From contig URKA01000007.1 in the NCBI GenBank assembly GCA_900548345.1, positions 1 through 64,000 of the forward strand: 64,000 bases of DNA, read 5' to 3'. The DNA comes from an uncultured Paraprevotella sp. (GTDB taxonomy: Bacteria > Bacteroidota > Bacteroidia > Bacteroidales > Bacteroidaceae). The position numbers were made by a program, and so were the translations under genes. The notes under the pieces are model-generated. The model did no database searches, was not told where the DNA came from, and saw only the letters and a program-made list of their open reading frames with translations. This document shows positions 53,093 to 62,123 of this stretch, piece by piece (the first letter of the stretch is position 1; every line of letters starts with the position of its first letter).

Positions 53093-54376
53093 TCACTCCT
53101 CGGTGTAGAGCCGCACCAACCTCTCCAAAGCCCGCCGGCAGACGGGACAGAATCCGGGTGCCTCATTGATTTTCATCCTGCACTCCTCGCACGGCCGATA
53201 CACCCCCTTCAACTGATAGCCGCCACCCTCGTACACGCCTACTTTCGTATACAAGTCGGCTTCGCGCCCGGATGGCGGCGTAGGCACGGGAGTTCCCTCC
53301 GGCAGCATATCTTTCCATTTGGCCCCAAAATCTTTCAGCGTCGTGATATTCTGCTCCCATGGCTCGGTATCCGACGGATACATCGTCTCGTACTGGTCGT
53401 CATAATAATACTCATCGGCAAGTCCGCCGAAACTGTGGCCGAACTCATGCACCACCACCGGACGGAACGAAGGATGACCGGCCGTGGTGAGCGTATAAGA
53501 GTTGTAAATGCCTCCGCCTCCATACTGTCCGGTATTGGCCAGCACGATGATGTGCTCGTAAGGAAGTCCGGCAAGCCAGTCGTGCAACCTTTTCAGGTGC
53601 AAGGTGGTCAGGTAACGCTCGGAATAGAACGTATCGAAATGTGAATCCACCGCCGTACACTTCCACACTCCTTGTCCCGGACTGCTCACCCCGCTTTCTT
53701 CCGAAGGCGCGGCCACGGCGATAAAGTTGAAACGGTCCTTCAATCCCGCAAACGGTTCATGCGCAAGGATGGCATCCACGGCCACACGGCAATCTTCATA
53801 AAACTTATCCGCCTCGGCTTCCGTATAGCCTTCGGCCACAAACGCCACGTCGATGCATTGTTCCGCACTGCCCGACTGACGGACGTAACGGACGGGGATG
53901 TCCGGACGAACCAAACGGCGTATCAGGATGTCTTTCGGGTCCACCCTGTGAGTCATCTCGGCACACACCCGGCGGTGCGTATCGGCCAAAGTCACGGAAA
54001 TTCGCACCGGCCTTTTCGGGAACGGCACGAGAAACGTGTTCTCAAAAGACCTGCGCACACTTGCCGCCTCTTCTGTAGACTGCCACTCCTGAAAGAGCGT
54101 GGAAAAAGAGTGACGGTAAAGCGTATCCCCGCTCTCCGCGTCACAAATCGTAAGCTGCCCGTTACCGTCCAAAGGCAGTTGCCTGAGGTGATGCCTGCGC
54201 CCTGCCCAGCCCTGGAACGTGCTAAGTTGGTCTATATAAATATCCTGCGCACGGTGGGTTCCGGCAAAGATATAGTCTAACCTCAATGTCCTGTCCTCGA
54301 AATATTGTCCGAATTCCTGCGCACGGACAACCGTAAAGACGAATGCAGACACAACAAATACCATTATTTTCTTCAT
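53093..54376 (-). CDS. M64 family (IgA-peptidase-like) exported metallopeptidase
   Basis: 427 residues. Signal peptide MKKIMVFVVSAFVFTVVRAQ (cleavage after ~20). The zinc motif VVHEFGHSFGGLADEYYYDD (HExxH with downstream Asp/Glu) is the M64 signature; an N-terminal immunoglobulin-like domain precedes it. The C-terminus carries a CxxC pair (PCEEC ... CPVC) that may bind zinc. M64 peptidases of Bacteroides and Clostridium include enzymes cleaving IgA; whether this one does is unknown. Start at the signal-peptide Met, 28 bp after a -7 box, not the upstream ATG at 54415. Confidence 0.9.
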   Translation of the reverse strand: MKKIMVFVVSAFVFTVVRAQEFGQYFEDRTLRLDYIFAGTHRAQDIYIDQLSTFQGWAGRRHHLRQLPLDGNGQLTICDAESGDTLYRHSFSTLFQEWQSTEEAASVRRSFENTFLVPFPKRPVRISVTLADTHRRVCAEMTHRVDPKDILIRRLVRPDIPVRYVRQSGSAEQCIDVAFVAEGYTEAEADKFYEDCRVAVDAILAHEPFAGLKDRFNFIAVAAPSEESGVSSPGQGVWKCTAVDSHFDTFYSERYLTTLHLKRLHDWLAGLPYEHIIVLANTGQYGGGGIYNSYTLTTAGHPSFRPVVVHEFGHSFGGLADEYYYDDQYETMYPSDTEPWEQNITTLKDFGAKWKDMLPEGTPVPTPPSGREADLYTKVGVYEGGGYQLKGVYRPCEECRMKINEAPGFCPVCRRALERLVRLYTEE

Positions 54377-54403
54377 ATACTCATTTTTTCCTTTGCGAAC
54401 GGA

Positions 54404-54411
54404 CAAAGGTA
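54404..54411 (-). promoter_or_regulatory. -7 box for the M64 peptidase gene
   Basis: CAAAGGTA (minus strand TACCTTTG). Only 12 bp separate it from the divergent nth box, so the two promoters share upstream DNA. Confidence 0.7.
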
Positions 54412-54423
54412 TCATTTTTTACG

Positions 54424-54431
54424 TACTTTTG
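54424..54431 (+). promoter_or_regulatory. -7 box for nth
   Basis: TACTTTTG, 21 bp before the nth ATG. Its -33 zone overlaps the divergent M64 promoter. Confidence 0.7.
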
Positions 54432-54451
54432 TGGCACAAAGCAAACAAAAC

Positions 54452-55120
54452 ATGAAAAAACAGGATTTGTACAACCACATCATAGAATATTTCGAGCATG
54501 CCATGCCTGTGGCCGAAACGGAACTGCACTACGACAACCCGTTCCAGTTGCTCGTTGCCGTCATCCTTTCGGCACAATGCACCGACAAGCGTGTCAACAT
54601 GGTCACTCCTCCGCTCTTTGCCGCCTTCCCCACCCCGGAAGACATGGCGCAAGCCACTCCGGAGGGCATATTTGAATATATCCGCAGTGTCAGCTATCCC
54701 AACAACAAGGCCCGGCATCTGGCCGGAATGGCACGTATGCTGGTGGAAAAGTTCCACGGTGAAGTGCCCTCGGAACCGGACGAGCTGACCAGCCTTCCCG
54801 GCGTGGGACGCAAAACGGCCAACGTCATCCAATCTGTCGTGTTCGAGAAGGCCGCCATGGCCGTAGACACACACGTGTTCAGGGTCAGCCACCGGCTCGG
54901 ACTGGTCGGCAGCAAATGCACCACTCCCTACAGCGTGGAAAAGGAACTGACCCGGCATATCCCATCCGGACTCATCCCCAAGGCACATCACTGGCTCATC
55001 CTTCACGGCCGGTACACCTGCACGGCACGCAATCCGAAATGCACCGCCTGCGGACTGAAAATATTTTGCCGCGATTACCTGAAAAGGAATGCAGCCTCGG
55101 ATCCGTCTCCCTGCGATTGA
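54452..55120 (+). CDS. nth: Endonuclease III (base-excision repair glycosylase)
   Basis: 222 residues. Helix-hairpin-helix LPGVGRKTANVIQSVVFEK with the catalytic Lys, the catalytic Asp in AVDTHVFRVSHRLG, and the 4Fe-4S motif C-x6-C-x2-C-x5-C (CTARNPKCTACGLKIFC). Removes oxidised pyrimidines and nicks the abasic site. Start at MKKQDLYN (54452), after the -7 box; the frame runs 49 codons further upstream through the promoter and is not coding there. Transcribed alone, divergent from the M64 gene. Confidence 0.97.
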   Translation: MKKQDLYNHIIEYFEHAMPVAETELHYDNPFQLLVAVILSAQCTDKRVNMVTPPLFAAFPTPEDMAQATPEGIFEYIRSVSYPNNKARHLAGMARMLVEKFHGEVPSEPDELTSLPGVGRKTANVIQSVVFEKAAMAVDTHVFRVSHRLGLVGSKCTTPYSVEKELTRHIPSGLIPKAHHWLILHGRYTCTARNPKCTACGLKIFCRDYLKRNAASDPSPCD

Positions 55121-55208
55121 AAACCCCGACATCGGCCGATTACGGAATGTAAGGGCGGAGCATACAAAATTAACGGCTTATTCCCTTGCGGATTTAAGGA
55201 AAAAAATA

Positions 55209-55216
55209 TAATTTTG
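55209..55216 (+). promoter_or_regulatory. -7 box for pgk
   Basis: TAATTTTG with TTG at 55186-55188 as the -33 element; a well-formed Bacteroidetes promoter about 67 bp before the ATG. Confidence 0.8.
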
Positions 55217-55282
55217 CAGTGATATATACGTCTTTCAGACGTGACAAAGACAAAACTTTCATTAATAAAAAAGATAAAGACT

Positions 55283-56530
55283 ATGACTATTGACAGCTAC
55301 AAGTTTGCCGGCAAAAAGGCAATCGTACGCGTGGACTTCAATGTCCCCTTGGATGAGAACGGTAACATCACCGACGATACACGTATCCGCGGTGCCCTGC
55401 CTACATTGAAAAAAATCCTTGCCGACGGCGGCGCGCTCATCATCATGTCACACATGGGCAAGCCCAAAGGCAAAGTAAACGCCAAGTTCTCCCTGAGCCA
55501 GATTGTCGGCGCCGTTTCGGAAAAGTTGGGTACTGAAGTAAAATTCGCCCCCGATTGCGCCAAGGCTGCAGAAGCTGCAGCTGCATTGAAGCCGGGTGAA
55601 GTGCTGTTGCTCGAAAACTTGCGCTTCTATCCCGAAGAAGAAGGCAAACCTGTAGGCATCGACAAAGCAGATCCCGCATACGAAGAAGCCAAGAAAGCCA
55701 TGAAGGCATCACAGAAAGAATTTGCCAAGACATTGGCTTCATACGCAGACTGCTACGTGAACGACGCTTTCGGTACAGCTCACCGCAAGCACGCTTCTAC
55801 AGCCGTCATCGCAGACTATTTCGATGCCGACAACAAAATGCTCGGCTATCTGATGGAGAAGGAAGTATTGGCAGTCGACAACGTGTTGAGCAACATCAAG
55901 CGTCCGTTTACGGCCATCATGGGCGGCTCCAAAGTGTCTACCAAAATCGGTATCATCGAGAACCTCATGGATAAGGTGGACAACCTGATTCTCTGCGGCG
56001 GTATGACTTATACGTTCTCCAAAGCTAAAGGCGGCAAGATTGGTAACTCAATCTGCGAGGACGACAAACTGGATCTGGCCTTGAACATCATCGAGAAAGC
56101 CAAGGAAAAAGGTGTGAACCTCGTATTGGGTACAGACTGCGTAGCCGCAGACGCCTTTGCCAACGACGCCAACACGCAGATTGTTCCCGCCGACAACATC
56201 CCTGACGGATGGGAAGGTCTGGATGCAGGTCCCGAAACCCGCAAATCTTTCGCCGAAGCTATCAGAAATGCCAAAACCATCCTTTGGAACGGTCCTGCCG
56301 GCGTATTCGAGTTCGACAACTTTACCGATGGTTCACGCGCTATTGCCGAAGCTATCGCGGAAGCTACGAAAAACGGTGCCTTCTCGCTGATTGGCGGCGG
56401 CGACTCTGTTGCATGCATCAACAAGTTCGGCATGGCTGACCAGGTATCATACATCTCTACCGGCGGCGGCGCCCTTCTGGAAGCCATCGAAGGCAAAACC
56501 CTCCCAGGTATTGCAGCCATCAAAGGCTAA
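55283..56530 (+). CDS. pgk: Phosphoglycerate kinase
   Basis: 415 residues, normal size. N-domain motifs: KKAIVRVDFNVPLDENG (substrate binding), RIRGALPTLKKIL, SHMGKPKGK, LLLENLRFYPEEEG and DCYVNDAFGTAHRKHAS. C-domain motifs: AIMGGSKVSTKIGIIENL, GGMTYTF, NGPAGVFEFDNF and the glycine-rich SLIGGGDSVA. Glycolytic ATP-forming enzyme. Start at MTIDSYKF; an in-frame ATG 14 codons upstream is less likely. Monocistronic or read through weakly into the next gene, 66 bp away, across a weak hairpin (AAGGGC/GCCCTT near 56561-56590). Confidence 0.98.
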   Translation: MTIDSYKFAGKKAIVRVDFNVPLDENGNITDDTRIRGALPTLKKILADGGALIIMSHMGKPKGKVNAKFSLSQIVGAVSEKLGTEVKFAPDCAKAAEAAAALKPGEVLLLENLRFYPEEEGKPVGIDKADPAYEEAKKAMKASQKEFAKTLASYADCYVNDAFGTAHRKHASTAVIADYFDADNKMLGYLMEKEVLAVDNVLSNIKRPFTAIMGGSKVSTKIGIIENLMDKVDNLILCGGMTYTFSKAKGGKIGNSICEDDKLDLALNIIEKAKEKGVNLVLGTDCVAADAFANDANTQIVPADNIPDGWEGLDAGPETRKSFAEAIRNAKTILWNGPAGVFEFDNFTDGSRAIAEAIAEATKNGAFSLIGGGDSVACINKFGMADQVSYISTGGGALLEAIEGKTLPGIAAIKG

Positions 56531-56596
56531 CCGTATTGAACCGCATTGATTCAAACAATAAAAGGGCGACTTGTGCAAACGGGTTGCCCTTACTTT

Positions 56597-57568
56597 ATGA
56601 AAACCCCGATGAAGATCTTTTTTCCATATCTCCTTATAGGAATCTTTTTATGCGCATGCCAATCGACAGACACGTCCGGAAAATCCGATAAAGAACCGGA
56701 CAAGAAAGATTCGCTCACGCTACAGGTCGCCCTGATGCCCACGACCGACTGCCTCCCATTCTATTATGCCGAGCGTTGCGGCATATTCAAAGAGCTCGGA
56801 GTGGATGTGCGGTTACAGACATTCCGTGCACAAATGGATTGCGACACGGCCTTTGCACATGGCCACACCGACGTATCGTATACCGACCTGATACGCGCCG
56901 CCCTGTTGCAAAGCAAAGGTACCGGATTGTACGCCATCATGCAGACCGACGGCTATCACGAACTGATTACGGCAAAAAGCAAACGTATACGTGACATCAA
57001 GCACCTGAAAGAGAAAATGATTGCCATGGCACGGCATTCGGTGACAGACATGTTGCTGGACACCGTGATACATGACGGAAAACTGGACCCCACAACTGTC
57101 TATCATCCGCAAATCAACGACATCGTGCTGCGACACGACATGTTGCGCAACGCCACCATAGACGCAGCATTCCTACAGGAACCGTACATCACGCAATGCC
57201 TGCTTCTCGGCAATCGGACAATCTACGACAGCCGGAAGAAAAATATAAAAATGATGGCATTCAGCGCATCCTACAAAGCCGTAAAGGACAAAAGGAAAGC
57301 CCGGCAAATCGAACTGCTTGTCAAAGGATACGACAAGGCCGTGGACCAAATCAACAAAGGGATGAACAAAGACAGCATCAGGAGGATTCTGTTTGAATAT
57401 CCTGTACTGGCTGCCACAGCCGACTCTCTGAAACTTCCTGTATACAGGCACGCTGAAAAAGTGGACACGGCCAACGTGAACGTGGCCTTACGCTTCCTGA
57501 AAAGCAGAAGCCTGACAGGACCGAAATATACAGGAGATACCCTCATCAACACACAATTCATTCGATAA
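56597..57568 (+). CDS. Orphan ABC-type substrate-binding lipoprotein (NMT1/THI5-like)
   Basis: 323 residues. Lipoprotein signal ending in lipobox LCAC (Cys ~18). Residues ~45-210 match periplasmic binding proteins of the NMT1/SsuA type: LQVALMPTTDCLPFYYAERCGIFKELGVDVRL (in part PTTDCLPFYYAERCGIFKEL), DCDTAFAHGHTDVSYTDLI and DAAFLQEPYITQ. Proteins of this class bind thiamine precursors, sulfonates or similar small molecules. No permease or ATPase gene is nearby, so either transport genes lie elsewhere or it has a sensing role. Its stop overlaps the next ATG by one base (TAATG). Confidence 0.82.
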   Translation: MKTPMKIFFPYLLIGIFLCACQSTDTSGKSDKEPDKKDSLTLQVALMPTTDCLPFYYAERCGIFKELGVDVRLQTFRAQMDCDTAFAHGHTDVSYTDLIRAALLQSKGTGLYAIMQTDGYHELITAKSKRIRDIKHLKEKMIAMARHSVTDMLLDTVIHDGKLDPTTVYHPQINDIVLRHDMLRNATIDAAFLQEPYITQCLLLGNRTIYDSRKKNIKMMAFSASYKAVKDKRKARQIELLVKGYDKAVDQINKGMNKDSIRRILFEYPVLAATADSLKLPVYRHAEKVDTANVNVALRFLKSRSLTGPKYTGDTLINTQFIR

Positions 57569-59799
57569 TGGACAAAAACAGTTTCGAGCTTCTTCGCAAG
57601 GACGCTTTGAAGGAACTCACAAACAGTCATCTTCAGGATGCCCTGACCTGTATCCGGGGAATCCTGTTCCCCACCAACAATCCTGAGCTGAACTACGAAT
57701 GGGAGTCCATTCAGAAAGACTATGAGATGATGCTCGGTTTCATGCAGCAAGGAGGCAACGACACGCAGCGTGCAGCTATATTCAGAAACCTTCTCAACAG
57801 AAGTTTCAGCCTGCTCGACATGGGCGTAAGGAGTTTCCGCCTACAAAATGAGAAAGACTTGTACACCGACACGTTGCGCCGGGTGCATGAGAAAGAAGAG
57901 AGTTTCGGACTATTGGCCGAAAAGACGCTCGGCTTACAGGAAAAACTGACCGAAGTCTGCAACCCAAACACATTCAAGGACAAGGAGGCAATCATAGCCG
58001 AAGGGCGTAACATACTGTATGATTTATACGACTCCATATTTGAACATATCTGGACGGCCCCGATGCTGAAAAGCGACACTGCCGAAGAGTGGAAAGCCTT
58101 CATGGACAAACAGGACGAGGACACACTGCCTATATTCGTGAGCGCCCTGATGCTCAGTCTGCAAAGTTACTTTGACCCGCAAAAGTTCAAACTGTTGCTG
58201 CACATCTGCCGTACCGAACATATCAAAGTACGCGCACGTGCACTTACGGCTATTGTATGGATATACATACAATATGAATACCGCTTCGACCATCTCCCGG
58301 ACTTGTGCGAAGGCATTGCGCTGCTGTCATCCGAACCCTACATACACAACGAACTCGTTCTGCTGCAAAAGCAACTTCTGCTTAGCCTTGAGACAGACAA
58401 AGCCAAAAAGAAGCTGCAAGACGAAATCCTTCCGGATATAATGAAGAAGCACAACTACCAGCGCAACAAGATGGGACTTGAGAACATGGAAGAGGAACTC
58501 TCCAAGGCCCTCAGCGGAGAACCGAACGCCGGGTGGGAACATCTGCGCGGCGACAAAAAGCTGGCAGATAACATGAAAGAAATCATTGAAATGGGAAAGG
58601 AAGGGGTCGACATCAACATCGGTACATTCTCCGCCCTGAAAGGTTTCCCGTTCTTCAGGAACATCAGCCACTGGTTCGTCCCATTCGACAAGAACCGTCC
58701 GGAAGTAAAGGACATTCTCCCGGCCGGCATCACGGCCAATCCCGTACGGATGATTATGGAAGCCGGAAACTTCTGCGACTCCGACAAATACTCCCTTTGC
58801 ATCATGCTCAGGCAGATTATGCCTTCGCAAAGGGAAACCATCATGACCCAGATAGGCTCTCAAATGGACGGACAGGAGGAACTCGTAAAGGGAACAGAAG
58901 ATAAAAGCCACCAAATGGAGACCGTATACCGGAATTATCTTCACGACTTATACCGTTTCTACAAGCTATACCCTCAGAAGTCACAGTTTGAAGACCCGTT
59001 TAAGGCAGATCTCCTTTACACCCGCCACACTCGTCTGGGCAATCTATTCAAGTCGACGGATTACCTGACGGACATGGCTTCGTTCCTTATTAAAAGGGAA
59101 TGCTATCAGGATGCCGTTGCATACATCGAGGAGGTGCTGAAGGAAAAAACCGCCACAGCCGACATGCTGCAAAAGCTGGCCTTTTGCCACCAACGTCTCG
59201 ACAATCCGGGAAAAGCCGTCTACTACTACCAGCAGGCTGACTTGCTTGACCCCGACAATGAATGGATACTGAAGCAAATGTACCTGTGCTATTCCGCCTC
59301 AGGCAAATATGAGCTGGAGCTTTCCTGCCTGAAAAGACTCGAAGCCATTAATCCGGAAGACACACGACTCATTGCCGAAACCGGATTGTGCCTGATGCAA
59401 CTCCAGCGTTACGAAGAGGCTGCCAACCGCTTCTATGAATTAGAATACAAGGAAGCACGGGTTCTCCCGTCATGGCGGGCCATCGCATGGTGCAACTTCA
59501 AGATGAACAAACTGGAACAGGCATACAAATACTATCAGAAAGTGCTGAACCACGAGAAGGCATCCTGGGAAGACCATCTCAACGCCGGACATACGGCATG
59601 GTGCATGAACAACGTCCCCACGGCCGTAGAGCATTACCGCACATACGTCAGGCTTTACATAAGCAAGGCACAACCGCAAAAGAAACTCTCGCCACTCTCC
59701 CCTTTCGACGAGGACCGCAAGGAACTGACGGAACATGGCATCCCGCCGCTCGACATCACCCTCATGCGCGACATCATTATGCCGAAGCAAGCGGACTGA
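57568..59799 (+). CDS. Large tetratricopeptide-repeat protein
   Basis: 743 residues, no signal peptide and no membrane segment, so probably cytoplasmic. The N-terminal two thirds are helical and unrecognised (motifs such as FFRNISHWFVPFDKNRPEV). The last ~220 residues contain TPR units: DMLQKLAFCHQRLDNPGKAV, YELELSCLKRLEAINPEDTR and NFKMNKLEQAYKYYQKVLNH. Start codon overlaps the stop of the binding-protein gene (TAATG), so translation is coupled. TPR proteins are scaffolds; the partner is unknown. It ends 21 bp from the convergent PLD gene. Confidence 0.85.
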   Translation: MDKNSFELLRKDALKELTNSHLQDALTCIRGILFPTNNPELNYEWESIQKDYEMMLGFMQQGGNDTQRAAIFRNLLNRSFSLLDMGVRSFRLQNEKDLYTDTLRRVHEKEESFGLLAEKTLGLQEKLTEVCNPNTFKDKEAIIAEGRNILYDLYDSIFEHIWTAPMLKSDTAEEWKAFMDKQDEDTLPIFVSALMLSLQSYFDPQKFKLLLHICRTEHIKVRARALTAIVWIYIQYEYRFDHLPDLCEGIALLSSEPYIHNELVLLQKQLLLSLETDKAKKKLQDEILPDIMKKHNYQRNKMGLENMEEELSKALSGEPNAGWEHLRGDKKLADNMKEIIEMGKEGVDINIGTFSALKGFPFFRNISHWFVPFDKNRPEVKDILPAGITANPVRMIMEAGNFCDSDKYSLCIMLRQIMPSQRETIMTQIGSQMDGQEELVKGTEDKSHQMETVYRNYLHDLYRFYKLYPQKSQFEDPFKADLLYTRHTRLGNLFKSTDYLTDMASFLIKRECYQDAVAYIEEVLKEKTATADMLQKLAFCHQRLDNPGKAVYYYQQADLLDPDNEWILKQMYLCYSASGKYELELSCLKRLEAINPEDTRLIAETGLCLMQLQRYEEAANRFYELEYKEARVLPSWRAIAWCNFKMNKLEQAYKYYQKVLNHEKASWEDHLNAGHTAWCMNNVPTAVEHYRTYVRLYISKAQPQKKLSPLSPFDEDRKELTEHGIPPLDITLMRDIIMPKQAD

Positions 59800-59820
59800 G
59801 CACACGCGTTTGCATATCCC

Positions 59821-61101
59821 CTAAATCAGGGGAGAGAGGAAATGATAGAACCATCCCATGAAGCGGCGTCCAAAAGAGCGTCGCTTCTTCCAGTTTTCGG
59901 GTGTCAGCAAAGTGGAGTGTTTCTTGTCATCTTCAAAGACATGCTGCAACCTGTGCGTGGTCAGAGAGTCGATGATAAAGGCATTCACCTCGTAATCGAA
60001 AGATAAACTACGGCTGTTCAGGTTGGCGGAACCCACCGTACAGAAACTGCTGTCCACCATCATCACTTTGGAATGATGGAAGCCCTCTTCATAATAGAAA
60101 ACATCCGCCCCGCGCTTCATCATCCGCTTGGCATAATATGCCGATATGTCGGGCGTCACATTGACATCGCAATTGGTGGAAAGCATCACCTCCAACTTCA
60201 CCCCGCGCTTCATCGCACGGTATAGCGCCTTCTTCACACTGCGTACCAATGTGAAATAAGGCGTTACAATCTGTATTTTATGTTCCGCATGGTCTATCGC
60301 GTCGATATAGCCTTTGCGTATCACCGTGGGGCTCTTCTTCGGAATCCTGCTGGCCACTCCGAGAAGCACATCGCGTGAGACCGTGTCGGTATAAGTCTTC
60401 AGTCCGACGAAAGGCGTATGCAATGTCACACTGTCCACCTTGTATTCCATGCTGTCTATCGTTTCGCCTGTGGAGCGTTTCCACATATCACAGAAGATAT
60501 CACGGTATATAGGTACACAACCGCCTTCGATGCGCATGTGCATGTCGCGCCATTTCCCGTACTTCGGACGGCCGTGTATGTAGTAATCCGCCACGTTCAT
60601 CCCGCCTGTATATACCGCCTTTCCGTCGATGACCACTATCTTGCGGTGGTCGCGGTGCAACGCATGGTTAATCCATGGAAACACAATAGGGTCGAACACC
60701 ACGACCTGGATGCTGTCGCTGCGCAATCTGTTCAGATGCCGTTTGCGCAAGGGACGGTCGTTGCTGAAGTTTCCGAAATCATCGTATATGACCCTGACCT
60801 TGACCCCTTCCTTCGCCTTGCGAATCAAACGGCCGAACAAGGCCCGTCCTATCGAATCGTTGCGGAAATTGAAATATTCAAGGTATATGTATTGGCGTGC
60901 CTGTTCGATGGCCTTGAACATGTCCTCGAACTTCTCGGCTCCGCTTGTCAGCAGGGTCACCTGATTGTCGTCGGTAAACTTCACGCCGTTCTCCCGAAGG
61001 GCACGGACCGTAAGGGAATCGCTTCTTTCATCCTGGGCAAACACCGCCGGATGCACGAAGAAGAACAGCAGCCAACACAACATCCGGCAGATACTCTTCA
61101 T
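59821..61101 (-). CDS. Phospholipase D / cardiolipin synthase-like protein
   Basis: 426 residues. Signal peptide or anchor MKSICRMLCWLLFFFVHPAV-FAQ. Two HKD motifs: HRDHRKIVVIDGKAVYTGGM (~195) and FHHSKVMMVDSSFCTVGSAN (~360), each H-x-K-x4-D. The layout agrees with cardiolipin synthases and periplasmic PLD-like enzymes; lacking two N-terminal helices, it is probably an exported member. Start is placed at the signal-peptide Met (61101); in-frame ATGs upstream (61146 and others) add no recognisable sequence. It follows kdsA and kdsD on the same strand with a 68-bp gap. Confidence 0.87.
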   Translation of the reverse strand: MKSICRMLCWLLFFFVHPAVFAQDERSDSLTVRALRENGVKFTDDNQVTLLTSGAEKFEDMFKAIEQARQYIYLEYFNFRNDSIGRALFGRLIRKAKEGVKVRVIYDDFGNFSNDRPLRKRHLNRLRSDSIQVVVFDPIVFPWINHALHRDHRKIVVIDGKAVYTGGMNVADYYIHGRPKYGKWRDMHMRIEGGCVPIYRDIFCDMWKRSTGETIDSMEYKVDSVTLHTPFVGLKTYTDTVSRDVLLGVASRIPKKSPTVIRKGYIDAIDHAEHKIQIVTPYFTLVRSVKKALYRAMKRGVKLEVMLSTNCDVNVTPDISAYYAKRMMKRGADVFYYEEGFHHSKVMMVDSSFCTVGSANLNSRSLSFDYEVNAFIIDSLTTHRLQHVFEDDKKHSTLLTPENWKKRRSFGRRFMGWFYHFLSPLI

Positions 61102-61169
61102 CTGTCGGCCACAACCGTTCCTCTTTACAATCTTACCTTTACACATGTGCATACCGAATACCCCCGACA

Positions 61170-62123
61170 TCAAAACATGCAGCTGAAATGGTCTACGACG
61201 CCCAGCAGATGCTTTTCTTCGTCCACCACCAGCACCGTATGAATCTTGTTGTTGTGCATGATATGCTGTATCTTGGCAATCTTCGTATCCGGCAGGACGC
61301 ATTTCGGCGAACGGGTCATGACCTGGCTGACCGGAACATTGAAGAACTTGTCTTTCAGGTTTTCCATGGCACGGCGCACATCGCCGTCGGTTATCAACCC
61401 TTCTACCTTGTCATCCACCATCGCCACACACAAGCCTAACTTACCCTTGCTCACATGGATGATGGCCTCGCCCAACGGCATTTCGGGAGGAATCACCGGC
61501 AGGTCGTTGCTGCGCATCACGTCGCGGGCCGTAGTGAGCAGACGTTTGCCCAACGTGCCGCCAGGATGAAACTGTGCAAAGTCCTTGGCCAGAAAATGCC
61601 GCATCTCCATAAGCGCGCATGCCAGGGCGTCACCCATGGCCAGTGTGGCCGTGGTGGAAGATGTAGGGGCAAGGTTGAGCGGACAGGCTTCGCGGTTGAC
61701 CCTCACGTTCAGATGACAGGTGGAGTACTTGGCCAACAGGGATTCAGGGTTACCGGAAATGCCTATCAGGGGGATTTCATGCTCCAGCAGATAGGGTACG
61801 AACCGGAGCAACTCATCGGTCTGTCCCGAATTGGAAATGGCCACCACCACATCACTGGTTGTCATCACACCCAAATCGCCATGAAACACATCAAGAGGAT
61901 TGATGAAGAAAGCCGGCGTTCCGGTGCTCGACAGCGTAGCCGCCATCTTGGCTCCGATATGCCCGCTCTTGCCCACTCCGGTGATGATGACCTTGCCTGT
62001 GCAACGCAGTATCAGGTTCACCGCCTCGTCAAAATGTTCGTCCAGTTGCGGTATCAGGTTCAATATAGCCTGTGCTTCATCGCGGAAGCATTTCTCTGCG
62101 ATACTTCGGATACTACTACTCAT
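61170..62123 (-). CDS. kdsD: Arabinose-5-phosphate isomerase (KdsD/KpsF/GutQ family)
   Basis: 317 residues, standard layout. SIS sugar-isomerase domain (~25-180): KVIITGVGKSGHIGAKMAAT, LSSTGTPAFFINP, HGDLGVMTTSDVVVAISNSG, TSSTTATLAMGDALA. Two CBS domains in the C-terminal half: MRSNDLPVIPPEM and MTRSPKCVLPDTKI. Converts ribulose-5-phosphate to arabinose-5-phosphate, the first step to Kdo of lipopolysaccharide. It overlaps kdsA by 4 bp (ATGA type), so the two are translationally coupled. Confidence 0.95.
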   Translation of the reverse strand: MSSSIRSIAEKCFRDEAQAILNLIPQLDEHFDEAVNLILRCTGKVIITGVGKSGHIGAKMAATLSSTGTPAFFINPLDVFHGDLGVMTTSDVVVAISNSGQTDELLRFVPYLLEHEIPLIGISGNPESLLAKYSTCHLNVRVNREACPLNLAPTSSTTATLAMGDALACALMEMRHFLAKDFAQFHPGGTLGKRLLTTARDVMRSNDLPVIPPEMPLGEAIIHVSKGKLGLCVAMVDDKVEGLITDGDVRRAMENLKDKFFNVPVSQVMTRSPKCVLPDTKIAKIQHIMHNNKIHTVLVVDEEKHLLGVVDHFSCMF

